A stretch of 44,125 nucleotides of DNA. Source: a virus. The notes beneath the pieces are model-generated. The model did not search any database. It was not told the origin of the DNA and saw nothing but the letters and a program-made list of their open reading frames with translations. This document shows, one piece after another, positions 29,796 through 39,290 of this stretch (its first letter is position 1; every line of letters starts with the position of its first letter). The stretch lies in IMG/VR virus record IMGVR_UViG_3300036985_001023, positions 1 through 44,125 of that record; one strand, 5' to 3'. The position numbers and the translations under genes were made by a program.

Positions 29796-30887
29796 ATGGA
29801 AGGAGAATTTAAAGTAAGGACTGTAGAGTTCGAAGAAAAAAGTGTTGCAGAAATTGAAAATCAATTGCTAAAGGAGCATGATGATAAAATAAATGGAACA
29901 CCTGAATCTGAGAATATAGATACTGTAAACTTACAACCAGTAGTAGAAGAAAATATTGTTGAAGAACTAGACGATAATAGAGTTCTTTCATATCTTGGGA
30001 AAAGATGGAATCGAGAGATTACATCGTTAGATGAATTGGCAGACCAACGAAGGGATAACGAAGAGTTACCTGAAGATGTGTCTACCTTTTTAAAGTATAA
30101 AAAAGAAACTGGACGAAGCATCCAAGACTTTAGTCAATTGAGTAAAGACTATGATGCTGAAGAACCAAATTCTTTGTTGTTTGAATATTATAAGAGTCAA
30201 AATGCAGATTTAGACGCTGAAGATATTAAGTTTGATATAGAAAATAATTTTTCATATGATTCAGATTATGATGATGAAAAAGATATCAAGAAAAAACAAA
30301 TAGCAAAGAAAAAAGAGCTTGCTAAAGCGAAGAAGTATTTCAACGAGTTGAAAGAACAGTACAAGGTTCCACTTGAGTCAAGGGAGTCCTTTGTTCCACA
30401 AGAAGAAAGAGATGCTTATAATGCTTACAAGAAAAATAGAGAGTCTTCCTCGCTTAACGATGAAGAGCAACAGAAGAGGTCTAGGTATTTCTCTGACAAA
30501 ACAAATGAATTATTTTCAGATAAATTCGAAGGTTTCGGGTTTAACATTTCTGAGAATAAGAAGTTAGTTTATAAGCCAGCAGAACCTAAAACCTTATTGC
30601 AAGAACAAGCTAATTTAAGTGGCTTCATTTCGAAGTTCTTAAATGATGATGGATATCTTGCAGATGCTGAAGCCTTTCACCGTGCTATTTCTGTAGCCTC
30701 AAATCCAGAAAAATTTGCTAAGTTCTTTTATGAGCAAGGCAAATCAGAAGCAATTGATGGTGTATCTAGGGAATCAAAGAATATTGACATGACTAGACAA
30801 ACACCTCAAACAGCTCCTAGTAATGGAATGCAGGTTAGAGTTTTAGATCAAGAACGTGGAAGCAGATTAGTAATAAAAAAACGTTAA
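29796..30887 (+). CDS. Putative capsid scaffolding protein, 363 aa
   Basis: Highly charged and mostly helical, with an acidic first half (LDDNRVLSYLGKRWNREITS, DSDYDDEKDIKKKQIAKKKE) and a basic end (DQERGSRLVIKKR). Placed between portal and major capsid protein, the usual site of the scaffold that guides head assembly and is then removed. The basic C-terminus would bind the capsid protein, as in known scaffolds. Sequence similarity to a named family is not visible. Confidence 0.65.
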   Translation: MEGEFKVRTVEFEEKSVAEIENQLLKEHDDKINGTPESENIDTVNLQPVVEENIVEELDDNRVLSYLGKRWNREITSLDELADQRRDNEELPEDVSTFLKYKKETGRSIQDFSQLSKDYDAEEPNSLLFEYYKSQNADLDAEDIKFDIENNFSYDSDYDDEKDIKKKQIAKKKELAKAKKYFNELKEQYKVPLESRESFVPQEERDAYNAYKKNRESSSLNDEEQQKRSRYFSDKTNELFSDKFEGFGFNISENKKLVYKPAEPKTLLQEQANLSGFISKFLNDDGYLADAEAFHRAISVASNPEKFAKFFYEQGKSEAIDGVSRESKNIDMTRQTPQTAPSNGMQVRVLDQERGSRLVIKKR

Positions 30888-30909
30888 ACAATTTAAAAAC
30901 TAAAAAAAA

Positions 30910-32352
30910 ATGGCTGGTACATTACAAACGAATCCAGGTGTATCGATTACACCTAGCTCAGTAAAGGCAACATTGCCTACAAACTATATTACAAACTTTG
31001 ATTTCTTAAGTCAGTATCTTCCTGATACATACGAGCAAGAATTCGAACGTTACGGTAATAGATCAATTGCATCTTTCTTACGTATGGTAGGTGCAGAACT
31101 TCCTTCTAACTCTGACATGATCAAATGGGCAGAACAAGGTCGTTTACATACAAAATATACAGATGTATTTACTACACAGGTAGCAGGTGCTATTGCTACA
31201 CCTGTTGTTTATAACATGCAAGCAAGTGTTGTCTGTAACTTTAGAGTTGGTCAAACTGTATTTATTTCTCAGAATGCTGGTACTGCATCAAATAAAGGTG
31301 TTATTACCGCAGTTGCTGCTAACGGAAGTACATTTACAGTAGCTTATTATGAGGCTGCTCAAGCTATTATCGCTGGTACATCTTCTACTAATTTATGTAC
31401 TGTATTTGTTTACGGTTCTGAGTTTCAGAAGGGGACTTTGGGTATGGATGGATCTAACGAAGCTGAAGATCTATTCTTTAGTAACAAACCAATTATCATT
31501 AAGGACAAGTACACTGTGTCTGGTTCAGATATGGCTCAAGTTGGATGGGTTGAAGTAACTACTGAAAATGGAGCTACTGGATACTTATGGTACATAAAGT
31601 CAGAACATGAGACTCGTCTTCGTTTTGAGGACTACTTAGAGATGGCTATGGTTGAGGGCGTTCCTGCTGCTGCATCATCTGGTGCTTTAGCTACTTTAGC
31701 TCCTGGTACTGCATATGTACCTGGTGGACAAGCTCAAACAAATGCTGCTGGTACAGAGGGTATGTTCAATGCTATTGAAACTCGTGGTAACGTTTGGTCT
31801 GGTGGTACCCCATCTTCATTGGGTGACTTTGATACAATTGTACAACGTCTTGACAAGCAAGGAGCTATCGCTGAAAATGCATTGTTCTTAAATCGTCAGT
31901 TCTCTTTTGATATTGATGATATGTTAGCTGCTCAAAACTCTTACGGAGCTGGTGGAACTTCTTACGGATTGTTCGACAACTCAGAAGAGATGGCACTTAA
32001 CTTAGGTTTCTCTGGATTCCGAAGAGGGTATGAGTTCTACAAGACTGATTGGAAATACTTAAACGATGCTACCCTTCGAGGTGGTTTAGTTGGTGGTCTA
32101 ATCAATGGCGTATTGGTTCCAGCTGGAACAATGAGCGTATACGATCAAGTGTTAGGTAAAAATGCTCGTAGACCATTCTTACACGTACGTTACCGTGCTT
32201 CTGAAACTGAAGACAGACGTTACAAGACTTGGATTACAGGTTCAGCAGGTGGTGCACAAACAAGTGATTTAGATGCAATGGAGGTTAACTTCTTATCTGA
32301 AAGAGCTTTATGTACATTAGGTGCAAATAACTTCTTCATCTTTAAGGGATAA
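30910..32352 (+). CDS. Major capsid protein
   Basis: 480 residues. ITNFDFLSQYLPDTYEQEFE, then RYGNRSIASFLRMVGAELPS, then SDMIKWAEQGRLHTKYTD is typical of HK97-type major capsid proteins of Bacteroidota phages. Later parts include a beta-rich insertion (about 75-165, with TVFISQNAGTASNKGVITAV) and FDIDDMLAAQNSYGAGGTSY. Codon choice is the most regular of the window (many GGT, GCT, CGT), as expected of a highly expressed gene. A strong terminator follows. Confidence 0.85.
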   Translation: MAGTLQTNPGVSITPSSVKATLPTNYITNFDFLSQYLPDTYEQEFERYGNRSIASFLRMVGAELPSNSDMIKWAEQGRLHTKYTDVFTTQVAGAIATPVVYNMQASVVCNFRVGQTVFISQNAGTASNKGVITAVAANGSTFTVAYYEAAQAIIAGTSSTNLCTVFVYGSEFQKGTLGMDGSNEAEDLFFSNKPIIIKDKYTVSGSDMAQVGWVEVTTENGATGYLWYIKSEHETRLRFEDYLEMAMVEGVPAAASSGALATLAPGTAYVPGGQAQTNAAGTEGMFNAIETRGNVWSGGTPSSLGDFDTIVQRLDKQGAIAENALFLNRQFSFDIDDMLAAQNSYGAGGTSYGLFDNSEEMALNLGFSGFRRGYEFYKTDWKYLNDATLRGGLVGGLINGVLVPAGTMSVYDQVLGKNARRPFLHVRYRASETEDRRYKTWITGSAGGAQTSDLDAMEVNFLSERALCTLGANNFFIFKG

Positions 32353-32365
32353 GAATAATTGATAT

Positions 32366-32397
32366 AGAGGGGGGCACGGTGTCTCCCTCTTTATTTT
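32366..32397 (+). terminator. Rho-independent terminator after the capsid gene
   Basis: AGAGGGGGGC pairs with GTCTCCCTCT (10 bp including two G-T pairs) and is followed by TTATTTT. It would keep capsid mRNA abundant compared with genes downstream. Confidence 0.8.
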
Positions 32398-32421
32398 AAA
32401 TTTTAATTTAAATTATATATA

Positions 32422-33186
32422 ATGGAAAAGATCAAAAGAGTAAAATTAGAAGCGAAAGATCGCATCTATTTATTAAAGGGAGAAGCATCTCCACTAAGCT
32501 ATTTTATAGCATCAAAAGACACACCAAGAAAGAGATTGCTTTACTATAATGAAGAGACAAACTCTAATCACGCACTTAGGTATGCTAGAAATTCTAATAC
32601 ACCATTTCAAGAAGAACAAGATGCAAATGTTATTTTGGAGCCTATTGTTTTTGAGGATGGCGTATTAAATGTACCAAAAAACAATCCTGTTCTACAAGAG
32701 TTTTTACATTATCACCCGAATAACGGTAATGAATTTTATGAGTTTGACAATGAAAAGGATGCTCAGGAAGACATGATGATGTTGTATGATCAACTTGATG
32801 CACAGTTAGCGGCAAGAGACTTAGATGTATCTACACTTGAGTCAGTAGCTAGGTTGTTGATGGGATCAAATGTAGAATCAATGAAGACCTCTGAATTAAA
32901 GAGAGACGTGATGATGTTTGCAAAACGATATCCTCAAGACTTTATGGAGGCTATAAATGACCCAGCACTAAAGGTAACTAATATAGCCGCTAGAGCTATG
33001 TCTGATGGATACCTATCATATCGAAACAATAAAAAAGAAATTTTTTATAACCTTAAGGACAATAAGAAAAAGTTAATGACAATTCCATTTGGAGAAGATC
33101 CATTATATGTATTGTCTTCTTATCTACAGTCTGACGAGGGATTAGATCTATACAAATACCTTGACGATAAGTTTTCAGAAAATTAG
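32422..33186 (+). CDS. Conserved phage structural-cluster protein, 254 aa
   Basis: NHALRYARNSNTPFQEEQDA, then NVILEPIVFEDGVLNVPKNN, then LQEFLHYHPNNGNEFYEFDN are strikingly patterned segments of a protein found directly after the major capsid protein in many aquatic phages. The second half is helical (KTSELKRDVMMFAKRYPQDF). Function unknown; location suggests a head-completion or assembly role. Confidence 0.65.
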   Translation: MEKIKRVKLEAKDRIYLLKGEASPLSYFIASKDTPRKRLLYYNEETNSNHALRYARNSNTPFQEEQDANVILEPIVFEDGVLNVPKNNPVLQEFLHYHPNNGNEFYEFDNEKDAQEDMMMLYDQLDAQLAARDLDVSTLESVARLLMGSNVESMKTSELKRDVMMFAKRYPQDFMEAINDPALKVTNIAARAMSDGYLSYRNNKKEIFYNLKDNKKKLMTIPFGEDPLYVLSSYLQSDEGLDLYKYLDDKFSEN

Positions 33187-33194
33187 TATATTTG
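33187..33194 (+). promoter_or_regulatory. Promoter -7 element TATATTTG
   Basis: Exact TAnnTTTG immediately after the stop of the 254-aa gene, 32 bp before ATG 33227. With the terminator at 33532 it would give a one-gene transcript. Confidence 0.55.
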
Positions 33195-33226
33195 TACTTT
33201 ATAAACCCATTTAAACTTTTTAAACA

Positions 33227-33511
33227 ATGGAAAAATTTTTAAGATTCCCTATTTCTGGTAGCACATACATCTTAGTATCTGCAACAAACATTGCATTAAT
33301 CAGCCAACTTACTGGTACTACTACTGCAATTTATTACAAGTCTGGTGGCTCTGCTACTGATGTTGTAACAATTACTCACGCATCTTTAATTAATGATGGA
33401 TTTCGTGACTTCGTTCAGAATCAAGTAATCAATGCGTTACAAACGCCTTGGACTGCTGTTTCTTTTGATGTTACTCCTCCTGTAGCTGTATCAGGTATTG
33501 CTATATCTTAA
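33227..33511 (+). CDS. Small structural protein in its own transcription unit, 94 aa
   Basis: FLRFPISGSTYILVSATNIA, then TTAIYYKSGGSATDVVTITH, then RDFVQNQVINALQTPWTAVS: a beta sandwich-like pattern. It is enclosed by its own promoter element and terminator, and its codon use is as regular as that of the capsid gene, which suggests a product made in large amounts, such as a capsid decoration or cement protein. No named family. Confidence 0.6.
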   Translation: MEKFLRFPISGSTYILVSATNIALISQLTGTTTAIYYKSGGSATDVVTITHASLINDGFRDFVQNQVINALQTPWTAVSFDVTPPVAVSGIAIS

Positions 33512-33531
33512 TTTTAAGCTAAATTAAAAAT

Positions 33532-33562
33532 AAAAGGGCACTTAGTTTAAGTGCCTTTTTTT
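33532..33562 (+). terminator. Rho-independent terminator
   Basis: GGCACTTA-GTT-TAAGTGCC (8-bp perfect stem, 3-nt loop), preceded by AAAAG and followed by seven T. Works on paper in both directions. Confidence 0.9.
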
Positions 33563-33565
33563 ATT

Positions 33566-33573
33566 TATCTTTG
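33566..33573 (+). promoter_or_regulatory. Promoter -7 element TATCTTTG of the connector/tail operon
   Basis: Exact TAnnTTTG 4 bp after the terminator's T run and 14 bp before ATG 33588. Starts the run of connector and tail genes. Confidence 0.6.
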
Positions 33574-33587
33574 TAAAAAGCATCCCG

Positions 33588-34316
33588 ATGATAGATGACG
33601 TTAGACGTACCGTACTAAACATAGTAAACAAAGATAATAGAGGTTACATAACTCCTGATGAATTTAATACGTTTGCTAGGATGGCTCAAAATGAAATATT
33701 TGAGCAGTACATGTACTCGTATACAAATGAGATAGTTAAGCAAAATAATCGACTGAATGGCGAGGGGTATTCAAATATCCCACAAAAGATATCAGAGATG
33801 CTTGATAGATTTTCAGTTTATACTCCACTTACATATGATGCTGCTCCTGCAAAGTTTAATACGCCTACTGACTATTACTACATAGAGAAGATAGTGTACA
33901 ATAATGTTACTGAAGTAGAAAGGGTTGAGCATAGCAAGATATTTAATCTACTGGCATCAAACTTAACTGCTCCAACGGTGAACTATCCAGTTTATATATT
34001 GTCAACTGGAACATCGAGTGTCTTGAACCCTCAGTTGTTGTCTGAAGACATAAAAATTTATCCTTTATCTATTACCAATAACGTACTCATAAGGTACATA
34101 AGATATCCACACATTCCACTTTGGTCATTTATATCTACTCCTAATGGTGAGGCTTTATTTGATTCAGCAACCTCTGTTGACTTTGAGTTACCAGACAACG
34201 ACTTTGTTAATTTGGTTGTAAAGATACTACAGTATGCAGGTATTTCAATAAGAGAACAAGAGGTGTCAGCGGCAGCAAAATCAGAAGAGGTACAGGACGC
34301 TCAACAAAAACAATAA
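33588..34316 (+). CDS. Putative head-tail connector (ring) protein, 242 aa
   Basis: IDDVRRTVLNIVNKDNRGYI, then TPDEFNTFARMAQNEIFEQY at the N-terminus, a central FNTPTDYYYIEKIVYNNVTE, and LIRYIRYPHIPLWSFISTPN near the end form a pattern conserved in Bacteroidota podovirus-like phages just after the capsid genes. Likely one of the ring proteins between portal and tail. The exact ring is not assignable from sequence alone. Confidence 0.6.
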   Translation: MIDDVRRTVLNIVNKDNRGYITPDEFNTFARMAQNEIFEQYMYSYTNEIVKQNNRLNGEGYSNIPQKISEMLDRFSVYTPLTYDAAPAKFNTPTDYYYIEKIVYNNVTEVERVEHSKIFNLLASNLTAPTVNYPVYILSTGTSSVLNPQLLSEDIKIYPLSITNNVLIRYIRYPHIPLWSFISTPNGEALFDSATSVDFELPDNDFVNLVVKILQYAGISIREQEVSAAAKSEEVQDAQQKQ

Positions 34317-34319
34317 CAT

Positions 34320-35228
34320 ATGTCATATATAACTAATTATCAGTACTACACAAATAATGGAACTATCCCACAAGATACCAACTGGGGTTCTTATCAGTAC
34401 GTAAGTCTATTTGATATTGTTAACAACTTTATGCTTATGTATGTAGGCAACGACAAGCTAGTAAACAATGTTGATAGATACACACTATTGTTTCATGCAA
34501 AGAGGGCTGTACAGGAGTTAAACTATGACGCACTTAGAAATATTAAGGTTCTAGAGATAGAGATGGGAGACGATCTAAAGTTAATCCTTCCTCCAGACTA
34601 CGTGAACTATGTTAGAATATCAATGCTTCGTAATGGACTACTTATCCCATTGGTTGAGAATAGAACAGTAATGTCAGCAACGGCTTACCTACAAGACAAT
34701 GACCTAGAAGTTGTATTTGATTCAAACGGTCAGGTTGTGATCGCTGACTCAAAGCTAGACATACTAAGACAAAATAAGGAGCTATACACTGGCCCAGGTG
34801 CGTATAACGGATCTATGGGATGGTGCTGTGACGGTGACTGGTTCTTTGGATATAGACTAGGGCAGCGGTACGGAATGAATCCTGAAGACTCTAACATTAA
34901 TCCTAAGTTTTCAATCAACAAATCATCAGGGATAATTGATTTTTCTAGTGGTGTTGAGAATTCATTCATCATACTTGAGTACGTGTCAGACGGAATGGAG
35001 AATGGTGACGAGACAAAAATTACAATAAATAAACTAGCAGAAGAGTATCTATATTCTTACCTAAAGTGGGCTGTGCTTAATAATAAAATTGGCGTTCAAG
35101 AATACGCCATTGCTAGAGTTAAGAAAGAGAAGACAGCGACCCTTAGAAATACTAAAATACGACTAAGTAACATGCACCCATCAAGGCTATTAATGAGCTT
35201 GAGAGGTAAAGATAAATGGATTAAATAA
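34320..35228 (+). CDS. Putative head-tail connector or tail-tube protein, 302 aa
   Basis: VDRYTLLFHAKRAVQELNYD, then LKLILPPDYVNYVRISMLRN, is the signature of a structural protein that follows the previous one in related phages (L-P-P-D-Y-V-N-Y-V-R). The C-terminus is basic (ARVKKEKTATLRNTKIRLSN). Likely a tail-hub or tube component. Starts 3 bp after the preceding gene. Confidence 0.6.
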   Translation: MSYITNYQYYTNNGTIPQDTNWGSYQYVSLFDIVNNFMLMYVGNDKLVNNVDRYTLLFHAKRAVQELNYDALRNIKVLEIEMGDDLKLILPPDYVNYVRISMLRNGLLIPLVENRTVMSATAYLQDNDLEVVFDSNGQVVIADSKLDILRQNKELYTGPGAYNGSMGWCCDGDWFFGYRLGQRYGMNPEDSNINPKFSINKSSGIIDFSSGVENSFIILEYVSDGMENGDETKITINKLAEEYLYSYLKWAVLNNKIGVQEYAIARVKKEKTATLRNTKIRLSNMHPSRLLMSLRGKDKWIK

Positions 35229-35230
35229 TT

Positions 35231-38200
35231 ATGCCTGACTTACAAAGAACATTCCTTGCTGGAAAGATGAACAAAGATGTTGACGAGAGGTTACTGCCTG
35301 ACGGACAATATCGACATGGGCGAAATATTACCATAGACACATCTTCTGGATCTAATATAGGCGCACTTCAGAACGGATTGGGTGCGAAAAAAGTATATTC
35401 TATTACACAGGTAGTAAATAGCTTTGTTGGACACGAGAGTGTAACCAAAACTATAGGTGCGGTTGCGTATGAGGCTAAGAACCTTATATATTGGTTTATT
35501 ACATGTCCATCATCAAACGCTATAATAGAATATAATCAATCTAGCGGAACAACGTCAAGGGTACTTGAGTGTCCTGTATCTGGTGGTTTAAACTATCTAA
35601 ATTTTGACTCAGATAGAATAATAACAGGTGTAAATTACCTAGAGGGAGAGGACGGTAACTCATACTTATTCTGGACTGACAACTATAATCCACCTAGAAG
35701 AATCAACATAACAAGGTGCAAATCTTATGGTCAAAATGACCCAAGAATTCCATTAGACATAAATGTTATTCTTAACCCTCCAATGACCGCTCCGTACATA
35801 TTCCTAAGTAATGACAGTACAATCCAAACAAATAATCTAGAGGAGAAGTTTCTATACTTTGCGTACAGATATAAGTACATAGACAACGAGTACAGCTCAA
35901 TATCTCCGTTCTCTTCAGTTGCATTTGTTCCAGGGCCACTTAATATAGACGTTGAAACTGGTGATAATAAGGGAATGGTCAACACCAAGAACAAGGCTGA
36001 TATTACATTTGAGACAGGAAATCAATTTGTAACAGAGATACAGTTGCTTGTTAGAGACACTCGAAGCTTAAATGTAATGATTATAGAGAGTTTGAATAAG
36101 GCAAACATGTCAATACAAAGTAACAGTACGTTTAGCTTTACATTTAGAAATAATAAAATATATGCTCCTATATCTACAGATCAGATAACAAGACTGTTTG
36201 ACAATGTACCGTTAAGGGCTCAGGCACAAGACATGATAGGAAATAGGTTGCTATATGGTAACTACCTACAATTTAGAAACATTGCAGACTGTAATGGCGT
36301 TGGCATAAACATGAACTTTACTGTTAACTATGCATCATCTGCTATTCCTACAGATCCTATTACATCACTTTTTATTCCAAAGCCAACATTCAGAAGTGAC
36401 AGGGACTACGAGGTAGGAATTATATATGGTGATGACTATGGACGCATGACAACGGCACTTACGTCTACCAACACTAACGCTACAAATAATAGTACCAACG
36501 CTGTATACATTCCACCAAAAGAATCAGACAAAGCAAATAGTTTAGTAGTTAACATAGTAAATACACCTCCTTGCTGGGCTACAAACTATAGACTTGTAAT
36601 AAAACAGGCAAAACAGACATACTATAATATATTTCCAAGAGGTTTTTTTGCACAGGGTTCATTTAGATATTTTTTAATAAATGAATCTGATAGAGATAAG
36701 TTTAGTGTGGGTGGTTATATTATATTTAAAACAGCTAATAATGGACCAACTTATAGTAATAAACAATTTAAAATACTTGAGTTTGAATTAAAACAAGCTT
36801 TGTTTTTACCAACTGCTCCAGAGGGGTTATACTTTAAAATAAAAGTTGATTATTCCGATACATTTTTAAATGCAACTACAATACAAAATATAACTACTAC
36901 TAATCAGGGGACTAATTGTTCAAATCCTGGAAATAATGCCTTTCAATATAGCACACCTGTTTTAAATAATGCAGGCTTTCCCAGCAACCCTGTTCTTTCA
37001 TATGTATCTTCACCTGTGCTTTATGGTTCATTTAATAGTAATCAAAATGCCATATCTATAAATTTTTTAGGTTCATATTTAGTTGGGGGAGTTTCGTTTA
37101 CTGGATCTCAAGGTAATTATTGGGGCAAACGTGATTTAAGATACACAATTGAAATAAGACCTAACAATAAATATAACTACACTTCTGACTTAACGGGTCA
37201 ATCTGGATGGCAACTAAATGATTTACCTATAATTGTAGGAGCAATAGATTTAATAAAATTGCCGTCTAGTGTTCAAGGCACTTTTGTTTTGGATCCACAA
37301 TTTGCATTTGCTATAAAATGGAATAGCAATTCAGTATCATCTGGAGATAGATTTAAAATTAACTGTAGATCCAAAAATGGGGATAGTTATTTCCCTGGAC
37401 CTAATTTAGTTAATGGATTATTGAGTAATGACTATCATGATAATGGTGGTTATGCAATTGTCAATGGTAACTATAACGGCCCCATATATGCTGGAGCTAT
37501 TATAAATATACAAGTAGTAGAGGATAGATTTAATACACATGCAAATACAAGCGTACAGACATTTACCTCTCAACAAAATTATAAAAATATAGAGGAGTGG
37601 TTTGTTGAGTCTGGAGATTACCTTAATTTCAATCAAAACAATAATTCTGGACAAAATATATACTCAAAAGGAATTTCTTTTAGAAATACAGTTGGCCCCA
37701 CACAAGGAGCTGGAGTTGGAAATGGACAAAATGTACAACTTTATTCTCCATCACTAGGACAAAATGGCCCTACAAATTATGTGTATAATTGGTATAATGG
37801 AGTAAATACAAAAATGTTTTTACGTGGATTTGGTTCTAGAGATGGTAATAATAAGCAAAATGTAATAAAAGTTTCTCTAACTATAAGTCAAACTCCTCCA
37901 AATAAAACAGTTGTGTGCGAAACTGCTCCATCTGAGAATGATGTAGATATATTTCACGAATTAACCAAGACGTATCCAATTATAAATAATAAGCATATAT
38001 CAAGGTGGCAGTATAATACAAAACAAAGTGCTGCGGGTGGTACTAGGTTAACACAAACAGCTAAAACTCAACCACATTATTTTACTGCTGGAGAAAAGGT
38101 ATGTGTAAATTCAGTTGGAATAACACCAACAACATTCTACACAATTACTTCTGTACCTAACAGATACGCTATAATTATAAATCTTCCGTTCCCTGGTGGC

Positions 38201-39286
38201 CCAACAGTTCCTGGAGGCGTGGCATATACTATTGGTGAAAAAGATCAAACGTCTGTAACAAATGGCGCAACAATACAATTAAATCATCCAGACTCTGTAA
38301 ACAGTGACTACAATTCCTTTTGTTTTGGGAATGGCCTAGAGTCATACAGGATTAAGGATGACTATGCGAATGCAACCATGGGGTATAGCCCAAGAGTTAC
38401 AACAATAATAGAGGACTACTCTGAGCAAAATCAATTTGCATCGTTAACATATAGTGGAATATTTAGGGGTGACTCATCTGTAAATAGACTAAATGAGTTT
38501 AATCTATCACTTGCTAATTTCATGAATTTAGATAAGCAGTACGGGCCTGTAAGAAAGCTACATGCTAGAGACTCTGATCTATTGGTTTTACACCAAGACA
38601 AAGTCACATCTGTATTGTATGGTAAGAACTTACTAGTTGATGCTTTAGGAGGTGGTCAGGTAGCATCTATACCAGAAGTACTTGGTAATCAGATAGCATA
38701 TCCAGGGGAGTACGGTATAAGTAATAACCCTGAGAGCTTTGCTTATAATGGAAGTGAAATTTACTTTACAGACGAAAAGAGGGGTGTTGTACTAAAGTTA
38801 ACTGGGAATCAAATATCTAACATATCGTCAGATGGTATGACAGACTACTTTAGAGACTTAATGATCGACACAACGAATAAGCAAAAAATAGGGGGGTATG
38901 ACCCATACAACAGGGCATATGTAATTTCTTCTAATCAAACAACATCAATACCTTGTCAGTTATCATTGTTTCCAACTCAAAAATCAGTTGGATCTTCAAT
39001 AGGTGGAACTCCTATATTTTTATTTGCTGTTACCACGCCTCAGCCTACTTGGGCTATACAATTAATTGACAATGGATTTGGGACAAATTGGGTAACTTAC
39101 TTTTTTCCTCCAGGAGGATACGATCAACTTATATTTGGAAATATAGCTCCAAACAATACTGGAGCAGTAAGAAGTGTTATATTTAGGGTCTATTATTGTG
39201 GAGTATATAAAAACTTTATGTTAACACAAGGCAGCGGTACTCTTACTGCAATAACAAATATTGTACAAACAAATCCAACATTTTAA
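35231..39286 (+). CDS. Large tail stabilization-type protein with C-terminal BACON-like domain, 1351 aa
   Basis: The N-terminus (FLAGKMNKDVDERLLPDGQY, then RHGRNITIDTSSGSNIGALQ) and the stretch at about 1090-1210 (YGPVRKLHARDSDLLVLHQD, GGGQVASIPEVLGNQIAYPG, YFTDEKRGVVLKLTGNQISN) define the large stabilization-type tail protein of podovirus-like and crAss-like phages. Residues about 1248-1340 look like a BACON domain: TPQPTWAIQLIDNGFGTNW, then NNTGAVRSVIFRVY, then FMLTQGSG. Bases about 36600-38290 (residues 457-1020) are more A/T-rich with different codons, so the middle has probably been exchanged. It would connect the head to the tail fibres. Confidence 0.75.
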   Translation: MPDLQRTFLAGKMNKDVDERLLPDGQYRHGRNITIDTSSGSNIGALQNGLGAKKVYSITQVVNSFVGHESVTKTIGAVAYEAKNLIYWFITCPSSNAIIEYNQSSGTTSRVLECPVSGGLNYLNFDSDRIITGVNYLEGEDGNSYLFWTDNYNPPRRINITRCKSYGQNDPRIPLDINVILNPPMTAPYIFLSNDSTIQTNNLEEKFLYFAYRYKYIDNEYSSISPFSSVAFVPGPLNIDVETGDNKGMVNTKNKADITFETGNQFVTEIQLLVRDTRSLNVMIIESLNKANMSIQSNSTFSFTFRNNKIYAPISTDQITRLFDNVPLRAQAQDMIGNRLLYGNYLQFRNIADCNGVGINMNFTVNYASSAIPTDPITSLFIPKPTFRSDRDYEVGIIYGDDYGRMTTALTSTNTNATNNSTNAVYIPPKESDKANSLVVNIVNTPPCWATNYRLVIKQAKQTYYNIFPRGFFAQGSFRYFLINESDRDKFSVGGYIIFKTANNGPTYSNKQFKILEFELKQALFLPTAPEGLYFKIKVDYSDTFLNATTIQNITTTNQGTNCSNPGNNAFQYSTPVLNNAGFPSNPVLSYVSSPVLYGSFNSNQNAISINFLGSYLVGGVSFTGSQGNYWGKRDLRYTIEIRPNNKYNYTSDLTGQSGWQLNDLPIIVGAIDLIKLPSSVQGTFVLDPQFAFAIKWNSNSVSSGDRFKINCRSKNGDSYFPGPNLVNGLLSNDYHDNGGYAIVNGNYNGPIYAGAIINIQVVEDRFNTHANTSVQTFTSQQNYKNIEEWFVESGDYLNFNQNNNSGQNIYSKGISFRNTVGPTQGAGVGNGQNVQLYSPSLGQNGPTNYVYNWYNGVNTKMFLRGFGSRDGNNKQNVIKVSLTISQTPPNKTVVCETAPSENDVDIFHELTKTYPIINNKHISRWQYNTKQSAAGGTRLTQTAKTQPHYFTAGEKVCVNSVGITPTTFYTITSVPNRYAIIINLPFPGGPTVPGGVAYTIGEKDQTSVTNGATIQLNHPDSVNSDYNSFCFGNGLESYRIKDDYANATMGYSPRVTTIIEDYSEQNQFASLTYSGIFRGDSSVNRLNEFNLSLANFMNLDKQYGPVRKLHARDSDLLVLHQDKVTSVLYGKNLLVDALGGGQVASIPEVLGNQIAYPGEYGISNNPESFAYNGSEIYFTDEKRGVVLKLTGNQISNISSDGMTDYFRDLMIDTTNKQKIGGYDPYNRAYVISSNQTTSIPCQLSLFPTQKSVGSSIGGTPIFLFAVTTPQPTWAIQLIDNGFGTNWVTYFFPPGGYDQLIFGNIAPNNTGAVRSVIFRVYYCGVYKNFMLTQGSGTLTAITNIVQTNPTF

Positions 39287-39290
39287 TAAA

